Source: SZUA-35 sp965530755
GTDB taxonomy: Bacteria; Actinomycetota; Acidimicrobiia; Acidimicrobiales; SZUA-35
Assembly (NCBI GenBank): GCA_965530755.1
Contig: CBESNA010000006.1
Span: forward strand, 59,954 to 123,953
DNA: 64,000 nucleotides
Direction of reading: 5' to 3'
Under the pieces are notes generated by a model, which had not been told where the DNA came from, made no database searches, and was given only the letters and a program-made list of their open reading frames with translations. A program made the position numbers and the translations under genes. Numbering within the stretch: the first letter of the stretch is position 1; the number at the start of each line of letters is the position of its first letter. Shown in pieces: positions 51,545 to 60,084 of the stretch.

Positions 51545-54500
51545 GACGACGCAGGTCGAGGGTGCGTGCGTACTCACGAAGGACGGCGGCGGATCGACGG
51601 TCGAGCTCTGCGACATCGACGACGCCCGGAGTATGGCCGTGTTCGAAGAACCGGCTGCAACGGCGGGCCTCCGCCTCAGCGGCATTCACGGGGAAGGTGT
51701 CGTAGGAACGACCACCCGGGTGCGACACCTCATAGGTGCAGCCACCGACCGATCTCGAGCTCCACCGATCGACAAGATCGAAAACGAGCGGGCCGTGGGC
51801 GTCGATCGTCGGATGCAACGCTGACCACGGCGCCCACGCCTTGAAACGAACCCCGGCCACGCCGGTGCCAGGCGTGCTGGTCGTGTGGAGCGGCACCGGC
51901 CAGCCGTTGCAGGTGACGATGTGCCGAGCTTCGTTGAAACCCTCGACGAGGACCTGGAGCCGTTCGACCGATGAGTCGACGTAGCGGGCGGTGCCCGTAC
52001 CGGCGGCTTCTTCACCGAGGACGTGCCAAGGCTCGATCGCGCGACGGAGCTCGAGTCTGACGTCGTCCAGCTCGACCTCTCCGATGAGGGGGAATCGAAA
52101 CTCGAGGAAGGGCTCGAGCCAGGCGATGTCGAAGTCGATCTCGTGGGAACGCAGATCGGCAACGACGTCGTGGATGTCGGAGCGGACGTACCACGGCAGC
52201 AGGTAGCGGTCGTAGAGGTCTGTGCCCCAGCGTACGAGCCGGCCCGTGTATGGCTCGTCCCAGAAACGGGCAACGAGTGCACGCACCAACAACGCTTGCA
52301 CGAGCGCCATCTGAGGATGGGGTGGCATCTCGAAGGCCCTGAGCTCGAGGATGCCCAATCGGCCGCGGTCAGTGTCGGGGCTGAACAACTTGTCGACGCA
52401 GAACTCGGAACGGTGGGTGTTGCCGGTGAGGTCCACGAGGAGGTGGCGAAGCAGGCGATCGACGAGCCAGGGAGGTGTGTCCGCGCCCTGTCGTTCGAGC
52501 TCGGCGAAGGCGATCTCGAGCTCGTAGACGGTGTCGACCCGGCCTTCATCGACTCGAGGTGCCTGGCTGGTCGGCCCGATGAACTGGCCCGAGAACAGGT
52601 AGGACATCGCCGGGTGGTGTTGCCAGAACGTGACCATGCTCTGCAGGAGGTCTGGTCGACGCAGCAGGGGACTGTCGGTCGGGGTGGCCCCGCCAAGGGT
52701 GACGTGATTGCCGCCGCCCGTGCCGGTGTGGCTTCCGTCGAGCGTGAACTTTTCGGTGCCGAGCCGCGTGAGCCTGGCTTCCTCGTACAGCACGTCGACG
52801 AGATGTCGCAGGTCGCGCCACGTCGAGGTGGGCTGGACGTTCACCTCGATGACGCCAGGGTCCGGCGTGATGATCAGCGTGCTCAACCGGGGATCGCGGG
52901 GGAGCGCGTAACCCTCGATCACGATGGGGCAGCCGAGGTCGGTGGCGACCGACTCGAGGATCCCGACCAACTCGACAGCGTGGTCGGCGTTCTCGAGCGG
53001 CGGAAGAAACACTCGGAGATGGCCGTCTCGGACCTCGAACGCGAGTGCGGTGGGTGCAGCCTCGTGACGTTCGACGATCGTCGCCGGACGCGCCGGCAAC
53101 GACCCAGGCGCGGGCAGGTCGCCTCGTGGCTCGAACGGTGATCGCTCGAAATCGACCGGCAATGGTGACCAGGTCAACGAGTCCAGCGGAAGTCGAAGCC
53201 CGAGCGGTGAATCGCCGGCGATCAAGTAGAGCCGCTCCCGTCGCAGGTTCCACGTCGTCGTTCGCCAACCGATTCCATCGGGCGCAGGATGCAGCGGCAG
53301 AACGAACCCGGCGGGTTCCGCGCTGGCGCCCCGGAGACGTTCGACCAGTCGCACGCGAGCGTCTGGTTGGTCGCGACGATCGGCGTCGGAGGGATCGACG
53401 TCAGCGGTCGGCGGCTCGCCGCCCGGAAGTCGAGCTTCGCGCCACGCCTCGTCGATCAGATCCTCGTATGCGGGAATGAGGTTGTCGAAGCTGAGTCCGA
53501 AGCGAGCGGCCACATCCTCGGCGAACTGCCGTGCCGTGTCGATCGTCGTCGTCCCGGTCGATGACGGATCAGCGAGCAGATGTCGTGGCTTCCACAACGG
53601 TTTGCCGTCGTGTCGCCACACGATTCCCAGCTGCCATCGGGGAAGTGGTTCGCCCGGATACCACTTGCCCTGACCGTGCTGTATCAACCCACCGTCTGCG
53701 AAGCGGTCGTGCATCCGCAGAGCAAGCTCGTGGGCCAGGGTTCGCTTGGCGGCGCCGTCGGCTGCGGTGTTCCACTCGGCGCCCTCCATGTCGTCGATGG
53801 AGACGAAGGTGGGCTCGCCGCCCATGGTCAGTCTGACGTCGCCGGCAGCGAGCCGCTCATCGACGAACTCCCCGACCTCGTCGATGCGTGACCACTGTTC
53901 AGGGGTGTAGGGGAGGGTGACGCGCGGATCCTCGCGAACGCGATGCACGACGTTGGAGAATTCGAAGGTGACCTCGGCTGGCCCCGTGTTTCCGGAGATC
54001 GGGGCTGCGGTGGTCGGGTGCGGCGTGCACGCGAGCGGGATGTGGCCTTCTCCTGCGAACAGCCCCGAGGTCGGGTCGAGGCCGATCCATCCAGCGCCCG
54101 GAATGAAGACCTCTGCCCAGGCGTGGAGGTCGGTGAAGTCAGCGCGAGGTCCATCTGCGCCGTTCAGCGACAGCTGATCGGATGTCAGTTGGACGAGATA
54201 TCCGGATGCGAAGCGAGCCGCAAGTCCGAGTCTCCGCAGTATGTCGACCAAGAGCCAGCCGGTGTCGCGGCACGATCCGATGCCGCGGGTGAGAGTGTCC
54301 TCCGGTGTCTGAACACCCGGTTCCATCCTGATCGAATACGCGATGTCTCTATAGAGCCGCTGGTTCAGTTCGACGAGGAAATCAGCGATCGGAAGGCCTG
54401 GGTCTCGCACCGGCACACTGGCCAACCAGCGCTGAAGAAGCGGTCCCGCGACCCCATCGGGTCGAAGGTATGGCTCGAGGTCCTTGGCGAGCTGGGGTTC

Positions 54501-54818
54501 GTACGTGAAAGGGAACGCCTTCGCCGATTCCTCGACGAAGAAGTCGAACGGATTGATCACGGTGAGATCGGCAATGAGATCGACGGTGACGTCGAGCAGC
54601 CGAGCCGGCTCGGGAAAGACCAGGCGGGCCATGAAGTTGCCGAACGGATCCTGCTGCCAGTTGATGAAGTGTTCGCTCGGCGTGACACGAAGGCTGTACG
54701 CCAGAATAGGCGTCCGGCAATGAGGAGCTGGGCGCAACCGCAGGACATGCGGGTGGATCTGGACGGGTCGATCGAAGCGGTAGGTCGTCCGATGTTCGAT
54801 GCCGACATGAATGCCCAT
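51528..54818 (-). CDS. transglutaminase-like peptidase with DUF2126
   Basis: A 1,096-residue protein and first gene of the operon. The N-terminal 300 residues are a transglutaminase-like peptidase: GSCRDTGWLLVDILRRLGLA (Cys183), FTDLHAWAEVFIPG (His232) and WIGLDPTSGLF (Asp248). The rest is the large DUF2126 region (from about residue 330, RLTMGGEPTFVSIDDMEG), with GTGTGGGNHVTLGG-like glycine-rich segments and a C-terminal part ending near a CTYEVSHPGGRSYDTFPVN stretch. This architecture accompanies the ATP-grasp/alpha-E ligases in many bacteria; the DUF2126 part may act as a second amide-forming module. Its promoter lies in the 140-base divergent spacer. Confidence 0.87.
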   Translation of the reverse strand: MGIHVGIEHRTTYRFDRPVQIHPHVLRLRPAPHCRTPILAYSLRVTPSEHFINWQQDPFGNFMARLVFPEPARLLDVTVDLIADLTVINPFDFFVEESAKAFPFTYEPQLAKDLEPYLRPDGVAGPLLQRWLASVPVRDPGLPIADFLVELNQRLYRDIAYSIRMEPGVQTPEDTLTRGIGSCRDTGWLLVDILRRLGLAARFASGYLVQLTSDQLSLNGADGPRADFTDLHAWAEVFIPGAGWIGLDPTSGLFAGEGHIPLACTPHPTTAAPISGNTGPAEVTFEFSNVVHRVREDPRVTLPYTPEQWSRIDEVGEFVDERLAAGDVRLTMGGEPTFVSIDDMEGAEWNTAADGAAKRTLAHELALRMHDRFADGGLIQHGQGKWYPGEPLPRWQLGIVWRHDGKPLWKPRHLLADPSSTGTTTIDTARQFAEDVAARFGLSFDNLIPAYEDLIDEAWREARLPGGEPPTADVDPSDADRRDQPDARVRLVERLRGASAEPAGFVLPLHPAPDGIGWRTTTWNLRRERLYLIAGDSPLGLRLPLDSLTWSPLPVDFERSPFEPRGDLPAPGSLPARPATIVERHEAAPTALAFEVRDGHLRVFLPPLENADHAVELVGILESVATDLGCPIVIEGYALPRDPRLSTLIITPDPGVIEVNVQPTSTWRDLRHLVDVLYEEARLTRLGTEKFTLDGSHTGTGGGNHVTLGGATPTDSPLLRRPDLLQSMVTFWQHHPAMSYLFSGQFIGPTSQAPRVDEGRVDTVYELEIAFAELERQGADTPPWLVDRLLRHLLVDLTGNTHRSEFCVDKLFSPDTDRGRLGILELRAFEMPPHPQMALVQALLVRALVARFWDEPYTGRLVRWGTDLYDRYLLPWYVRSDIHDVVADLRSHEIDFDIAWLEPFLEFRFPLIGEVELDDVRLELRRAIEPWHVLGEEAAGTGTARYVDSSVERLQVLVEGFNEARHIVTCNGWPVPLHTTSTPGTGVAGVRFKAWAPWSALHPTIDAHGPLVFDLVDRWSSRSVGGCTYEVSHPGGRSYDTFPVNAAEAEARRCSRFFEHGHTPGVVDVAELDRRSAAVLREYARTLDLRRHASAE

Positions 54819-54958
54819 TCGGCACGTCCTGTGTGTTCAACGGTGGCTGACTTTGGGCGATCGCATTGCGGTCAACGGGGCCACGGGAGCCCGGCTCGCA
54901 GAGCATACCGGCAGCGATCCGCTCACCAGGGGAAAGCGAGCTCGCCTAGCGTGGAGAG

Positions 54959-55546
54959 ATGTCGACACGCGTGCTTGTGATCCCTGGCTATGCCGCCTCC
55001 GATTACTCCACCCAGATCATCCGCTCGTCGTTGGCGGTTCGTGGCCACAAGGCCCAGCGTTGGCGCCTTGGACGCAACGAAGGTCCGAGCGAGGCCACGG
55101 CAACTGCACTGTCGGCTCGCCTCGAGGAACTCCATCGACGCGACGGCCAACCCGTGGCTCTGGTCGGGTGGAGCCTTGGCGGCGTCTATGCGCACTGGCT
55201 GGCACAGGCGACGCCCCATCTGGTTCACAGCGTCACCACGCTTGGTAGTCCGCTCCGAAGCAGCGACCGGCCACCGAGGGCTCTCAGCGTGCCTGCCACC
55301 TCGGTATTCACCCGCAACGATCGTGTTGTGCCCTGGCGTAGGTCGCTGCTCGACCCTCGACTCGCTCGGCACCAGAATGTCGAGGTTCGGGGCTCGCATT
55401 TCACACTCGGCTTCGACCCGGCCGTACTGTTCCTGATCAATGATCGAGTCGAACAGGAGCCGGGGTCGTGGCGGCCGTTCCATCCCCCGCTCCTTTTCCG
55501 TCCTGCGTTTCCCTCCGCATCTGATCATGACGCGACGCCGGCATGA
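54959..55546 (+). CDS. alpha/beta-hydrolase
   Basis: A 195-residue esterase-like protein. GYAAS near residue 10 forms the oxyanion start, the nucleophile elbow is VGWSLGGVYAHWL, the acid lies in TRNDRVVPW and the histidine in RGSHFTLGFDP. It is short, with a GGAGAG site just before the ATG. No signal peptide. It is divergent from the transglutaminase/ATP-grasp operon. Natural substrate unknown. Confidence 0.82.
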   Translation: MSTRVLVIPGYAASDYSTQIIRSSLAVRGHKAQRWRLGRNEGPSEATATALSARLEELHRRDGQPVALVGWSLGGVYAHWLAQATPHLVHSVTTLGSPLRSSDRPPRALSVPATSVFTRNDRVVPWRRSLLDPRLARHQNVEVRGSHFTLGFDPAVLFLINDRVEQEPGSWRPFHPPLLFRPAFPSASDHDATPA

Positions 55547-55825
55547 CTGGTCGCGAGGCTCGAAGCTTGGGCGCAGGGCGAGAACCTCTACGTCCCACTT
55601 CGGCCAAGCTCGAGAGCCGGGGTCGACGAGGCGGTAGCGCTTGTTGATCGGCTGACTCTGGGCGAGTTGATCGATGCTGCGATCTACGTTGCTGAAGCCG
55701 ATGTCGGTCCTTGGGTCTCAGAGGCTCCGCTCAAAGCAGCGGAGGCGTACCGGAACGCCGAGCAGCTCCAATCGCCGAGGCGATCGCTGAACGGTTCGGC
55801 GAGCTACTCCATCGGCCATGTGTAG
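55547..55825 (+). pseudogene. coding-like fragment without a start, probable broken 5' part of the next gene
   Basis: Directly after the hydrolase stop and in the same frame, 92 codons run open (LVARLEAWAQGENLYVPLRP, then GVDEAVALVDRLTLGELIDA) before a TAG. The composition is protein-like, but no start codon fits. Its last part overlaps the start of the hypothetical gene at 55711 in another frame, where that protein's own start region looks artificial. One frameshift near 55745-55790 would join them. Confidence 0.4.
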
Positions 55826-56667
55826 GAGTCGAGCAGCAGTGGTGGACCACGAACGGCGGCACGTGGAATCACAAGCTGCCGCCGCTGTTCCAAGACTTCG
55901 AGCGCGTGTACGACGCTGGACAATTCACCTGGGCAGGGCTGTGGACCGTGGGCGATCCGCCCGACTTCGCCCACGCACAGCTCATCGACGCCTGGGAGAT
56001 GAACCCCGGCCCCGTGACGCGATGGCAACTCCCCGTCCGGCCCGACGCCGCCGTGTTCGAGATTCACCGGCAGCGAGACTGGGTTCGCCTGGTCGAAGAG
56101 CACCCTCGACAGGCCGCAGTGAATGGCGAGTGTTGGGAGCTTCCCAGTCGGAACCAAGACGTCGACGGCATCAAAGGTCTCCTCGGTATTCCCGGGCAAC
56201 ACGCGGCTCGAGGTGTGGCGAGAACCCATCTCGTTCCTGACTGGAGGTCGGTTGCTCGACAGTATGACGGCGTGCACCTCTCCTGGGCAGGCTTCATCAC
56301 GTCCGAGGGGTACGTCAGCGATCTCGGCGGCGGTGACGTTGCGATGCTCCGCTACTGGTTCAGCGAGCGAACGCACTGGCTCACTGACGTGTTTGACGAG
56401 CCTGAGCCACTCGCTGCACCAAGCCCACCTCCTGATCGCTTCGGAGAGAAAACGAACCCGCCTCCGGGCCAGAAGCGGAAACTTCGCGGCTCCGACGCGA
56501 CCGGGCAATCCTCAACAAGCTCCTCGATAGGCCCGCCATCTGACCGCCAGTCTCCCGCCGACCGTCACTTGGCTAGCTCAAACAACACTGCGGAAGCTCC
56601 TCGAGCCATTCGTCGCCTACTTCGACGGCTCCTTTCGCGTGCCCTCGAGTGTGCCGATACTTCCTGA
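55711..56667 (+). CDS. hypothetical protein, N-terminus probably displaced by a frameshift
   Basis: A 318-residue frame from a weak TTG. The middle is clearly protein-like and rich in Trp: QQWWTTNGGTWNHKLPPLF, FTWAGLWTVGDPP, RQYDGVHLSWAGFITSEG. It has no motif I recognise. The last 80 residues become low-complexity, rich in Pro, Ser and Arg. The natural N-terminus may lie in the fragment at 55547-55825. No function can be assigned. Confidence 0.5.
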   Translation: MGLRGSAQSSGGVPERRAAPIAEAIAERFGELLHRPCVGVEQQWWTTNGGTWNHKLPPLFQDFERVYDAGQFTWAGLWTVGDPPDFAHAQLIDAWEMNPGPVTRWQLPVRPDAAVFEIHRQRDWVRLVEEHPRQAAVNGECWELPSRNQDVDGIKGLLGIPGQHAARGVARTHLVPDWRSVARQYDGVHLSWAGFITSEGYVSDLGGGDVAMLRYWFSERTHWLTDVFDEPEPLAAPSPPPDRFGEKTNPPPGQKRKLRGSDATGQSSTSSSIGPPSDRQSPADRHLASSNNTAEAPRAIRRLLRRLLSRALECADTS

Positions 56668-56668
56668 C

Positions 56669-57886
56669 GTGACCATCCGACGCGCACAAGGCGAAACCGA
56701 GGAGACCTTCGTCGAGAGCGCGTCCATGGAGGCAACGTTCGCCTCGGTCAAACGAACGTTGGTGGTCGGACTCTTCACCGCAGGAGTCGTTGTCGCTGGC
56801 CTGCTTATCAGCGGCGGTGCATCCGTCGCAGCCACGATGGCGATCGTCGGTGCGATGGTGGCGACTCGGTTCTGCGCGGCCTGGACGGCGTACGAGGGTT
56901 TGAAAGCTGAGACCGTCACCGACCAACGGCGTTGGACCCGACGACTCGAATACGCCCTCATCCCGATGGGCGCCCTCAGCGGTGTCGCACCCAGCGTGCT
57001 CCCTCAAGTCGACGGGCGAGTGACGCCACAGTGGTTCGGATTATTGGTTTGCTCCGTCGCTGTCGTCGCCGCCAATGTGCTCGTCGGGTACGGGCGCTCG
57101 CACACGTTCCTCGCCGTCACCGGCCCAGTGGTTGTCGGATCGGCGCTGAGCGCCGGGCTCGTCGGTGGCGAGTTTGCCCTCTTTTTCGCACCAGGGGCGG
57201 TGATCGTCGGGGGGATCTTGATGCTCGACAACCGCGAAGCGGGCGCCATCTTCCGCGATGCACGACGATTCGAGGAACAGAACCTGTCCCTTGTCAGCGA
57301 GCTCCGAGGAGCGAATTTGCTGCTGGAACACCAGGTTCACACTGATGTTCTGACCGGGCTCAGCAACCGGGCCGGCCTCCGTCTCCACATGGCGACGTTG
57401 GCCGACACTGACGAGATCGTCGAAGTGATCTACATCGATCTTGATGGCTTCAAGGCCGTCAATGACGACCACGGCCACGCAGCCGGCGATGCAGTCCTCG
57501 CTGCGGTTGGCGAGCGGCTGAAGCGGATCGTTCGATCCGAAGACTGCGCGGCTCGTTTGGGTGGCGACGAATTCGCCGTCATCGCCTCCGGCGAGGGCAC
57601 CCCGTCACGCGGCCTACCCGGTCGTATTCGCGAGGCATTCGTGACGCCGGTCCTCGTTGGAGGCCTCGAGATCAGCATTGGAGCATCGATCGGCTTCCAC
57701 CGCGCTGAGCCTGGCGACGACATTGGGCTTGCCTTGCGGTTGGCGGATGCCGCGATGTACAACCAGAAACGTAGCCGTCGCCGCGAGTCGGGCGGAGAGC
57801 TCGTCGAAGAGTCATCCGACCAGCACCCAACTGAAACTCTCCCGCCTTCTGGGACACCCATGTCTTGGTCGGAGACCGCTCGATGA
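56669..57886 (+). CDS. membrane GGDEF-domain diguanylate cyclase
   Basis: 405 residues from a GTG at 56669; starts at 56639 and 56726 are possible. The N-terminal half has about six membrane helices and no recognised sensor domain. The C-terminal domain carries DVLTGLSNRAG, the metal aspartate in YIDLDGFKAVND and an intact LGGDEFAVI. The inhibitory I-site RSED stands five residues before GGDEF. It should be an active, product-inhibited synthase of cyclic di-GMP. No EAL domain follows. Confidence 0.87.
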   Translation: MTIRRAQGETEETFVESASMEATFASVKRTLVVGLFTAGVVVAGLLISGGASVAATMAIVGAMVATRFCAAWTAYEGLKAETVTDQRRWTRRLEYALIPMGALSGVAPSVLPQVDGRVTPQWFGLLVCSVAVVAANVLVGYGRSHTFLAVTGPVVVGSALSAGLVGGEFALFFAPGAVIVGGILMLDNREAGAIFRDARRFEEQNLSLVSELRGANLLLEHQVHTDVLTGLSNRAGLRLHMATLADTDEIVEVIYIDLDGFKAVNDDHGHAAGDAVLAAVGERLKRIVRSEDCAARLGGDEFAVIASGEGTPSRGLPGRIREAFVTPVLVGGLEISIGASIGFHRAEPGDDIGLALRLADAAMYNQKRSRRRESGGELVEESSDQHPTETLPPSGTPMSWSETAR

Positions 57887-58148
57887 CGCACGAGTAGCCA
57901 GCAATCAGCAACGCGATTGCTTCGGATTGGGGGACCTCGTTGGTCTTGGGTGTCGAGGAGTGGTTCGAGTACTGCCGCGTTCGCATCGAAACACGCGGCA
58001 AACGGGATCGAGCCATCTTGTCGCGAGGCGTTCAGCCGTTCGGGTTTCACAGGCCTTGGCGCGCGCTCGTCCGTCAGGTCGGTTCTTTCGGAGTCGACGG
58101 CAGTGTCATCGCCGTCGAGAGAGGCCATTGCTGGGGCGGCGCGGGCGG
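57887..58148. other. 262-bp gap between convergent genes
   Basis: Between the GGDEF gene and the TIR gene's 3' end I see no supported ORF, RNA gene or clear terminator hairpin. Plus-strand frames pass through it but have no ribosome site or family resemblance. Confidence 0.3.
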
Positions 58149-60008
58149 CTACCGGGCGGGCAGTTCGACTACGAAGACGTCCTGCTTGCTGTTGCCACCA
58201 CTGTCGGCGAGCTCATCCGATGGAGAGTTGAAGGCGGCCCACCGCCCGTCGCCGGAGATCGCCATTCCCTCGACGGGTACTGCCTCGATGAGCGTCACAT
58301 TCCCGTCGCACAGCACTCCGCCCGACAGCCAGATCATGAAGGCTACGCAGGCGCTGTCGGTGCTGACGCCCGTAACCAATGGCGGATCACCCACCTGCGA
58401 CGGGTTCTCGAGCAGCATCTCGAACCTGCCGTCCCTGCGGTCGTAGACGAAGAGATCCTGTTCGCCGTTCAGGTCGTCGGGCACCAGGTCTGCGATCCCC
58501 GATCCGAAGAAGAACCGAGTCCCGTCAGCGCTCACGACGAGATCCTGCCGGATCACCCCACTGAGGTCCACGATCTCAATGGTTTCACCGGACGCTCGGT
58601 CGTACCGGTAGACGCCGGCCAGGTGGCCGTTCGCGACGACCGTCGACCCATCCGAGGACACGACCGGCGGCGCCACGATCACCCCTAGCTCATCTTGAAC
58701 GTCGAACGTTGCGATCTCAGTCGGGATGCCACCGGTCGTGCCTGGTAGCGAATCGACTACCCACACCGAGTACATGCCCGTGTCTCTGGGCTGGACCGGC
58801 GTCCGGTCTCCGGCATATGTCGCGTAGGCGATGAGGGTGCCGTCGTCGCTGATGCTGGGGTCGATGCTGTTGAGCGTGTGGAGGGGCCTGCCGTCGGCGG
58901 CTCGACTGATCAGCGTCGTTTCTCCGGTGGTCCGGTCCCAGTGGAAGATGTCCGAGGCGTTGTTCTGGTCGTCGCCGAATGCGACGATATTCGGCGCATC
59001 GGAAACGAACACAACACTGTTGCCGTCGGCGGAGATGCGGGGCTCGCGGCTCGACCCGAATGCTTCTTCGGCGAAGCCTCCTAAGTTGCGGATCTCGCTG
59101 ACGCGGATTGTTTCGCCGGTTTCGCGGTCGTGGACGAATACATCTCGCCACTGGCCGCTGTCGTTGTCGGCCAGGTTGGATGCCAGGGAGTCGAATGCGA
59201 CGTAGCGGCCGTCGGCGGAGATACTCGGATTGACGCTGTGGTTATTGCCCGCTGTGCCATCAGACGCGACGCTCACGCGGGTGATCGTGACCAGTCCTTG
59301 GACCGATGCCGGCGGCTCCCCATCGTCGGGCTGCTCCCCATCGTCGGGCTGCTTGATGCTGGCTTCGCCGTTGATGGAAGAATCGTCGTCGCCGCCTTGC
59401 AGGGCGATGGCGATGGCGATGGCGATGACGATGACGGCAAGCACGGCCACGGCCCCGGCGGCGAGGGCGGCTCTCCGCGTGACCCGATGCCGTCGGCGAG
59501 GTGTGGACTCAGGTGGCGTCGGCGCGGGCGGGGCGAGGCCGCGGTTGGTGACCATCGCCCCGACCATGTGTTGGAGGGACGCGGCGTGGTCGGCGATTGA
59601 TCCGGGGAAGAGGTCGATCCATTGGGCGAGGCGGAGAAGGTAGTCGAGGCTGCCGGTGGGGGCGATGTCTTCGACCCGGACCGGGAGGAGCGGTTTGGCT
59701 TTCTCGACGGCGAGGTCGACTTCGCGTGAGATGTGGGGTGAGCCGTTGGCGTGGGCGGACACGATGACCAACATGACGTCACAGGTGTCGATGGCGTTGG
59801 AGATCTGTTCGGGCCAGGGGGTGGGGCCGCTGATGTTGTCGGGGGCCATCCAACACGCGAATCCGCCGGCCTCGAGATAGGAGCGGATCTCCTGGGCGAG
59901 GCCGTCGTCGCTTTTCTCGTGGCTGATGAAGACGACGCCGCGCGAACGCAGTGAGTCTTGTCCGCGCGGCTGCGTCGCTTCGGTCGGGTCATCGCCTATT
60001 TGAATCAC
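58149..60008 (-). CDS. TIR-transmembrane-beta-propeller protein
   Basis: A 619-residue protein in three parts. Residues about 24-150 form a TIR domain: GVVFISHEKSDDGLAQEIRS, then WMAPDNI and SPHISREVDLAVEKAKPLLP, where Glu96 is the candidate NADase glutamate. A basic stretch (RRRHRVTRR, 171-179) precedes one membrane helix (about 181-203), so the TIR side should face the cytoplasm. Outside lies a TolB/PD40-type propeller with at least six SxDGxxxxF-like blades (SISADGRYVAFDS, RISADGNSVVFVS, SISDDGTLIAYAT). It looks like a receptor passing an outside signal to a TIR effector. It stands 76 bases downstream of the RyR channel-like gene. The GTG start has no strong ribosome site. Confidence 0.85.
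   Translation of the reverse strand: MIQIGDDPTEATQPRGQDSLRSRGVVFISHEKSDDGLAQEIRSYLEAGGFACWMAPDNISGPTPWPEQISNAIDTCDVMLVIVSAHANGSPHISREVDLAVEKAKPLLPVRVEDIAPTGSLDYLLRLAQWIDLFPGSIADHAASLQHMVGAMVTNRGLAPPAPTPPESTPRRRHRVTRRAALAAGAVAVLAVIVIAIAIAIALQGGDDDSSINGEASIKQPDDGEQPDDGEPPASVQGLVTITRVSVASDGTAGNNHSVNPSISADGRYVAFDSLASNLADNDSGQWRDVFVHDRETGETIRVSEIRNLGGFAEEAFGSSREPRISADGNSVVFVSDAPNIVAFGDDQNNASDIFHWDRTTGETTLISRAADGRPLHTLNSIDPSISDDGTLIAYATYAGDRTPVQPRDTGMYSVWVVDSLPGTTGGIPTEIATFDVQDELGVIVAPPVVSSDGSTVVANGHLAGVYRYDRASGETIEIVDLSGVIRQDLVVSADGTRFFFGSGIADLVPDDLNGEQDLFVYDRRDGRFEMLLENPSQVGDPPLVTGVSTDSACVAFMIWLSGGVLCDGNVTLIEAVPVEGMAISGDGRWAAFNSPSDELADSGGNSKQDVFVVELPAR
59316..59351 (-). repeat. 18-bp tandem repeat in the TIR gene linker
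   Basis: Two exact copies of an 18-base unit code for QPDDGE twice, in the acidic linker between the membrane helix and the propeller. Confidence 0.7.
59403..59432 (-). repeat. hexanucleotide repeat in the TIR gene membrane helix
   Basis: Four GGCGAT units and one GACGAT code for alternating Ala-Ile within the single membrane helix. Slippage would lengthen or shorten the helix by two residues without a frameshift. Confidence 0.7.
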
Positions 60009-60084
60009 CTGGAATTGAACCGCCTTTCGCGAACTCAGCTCCTGTCGTCCAAACTAGAGAGGCCCTCGCTCCGCCACTAAGGCC

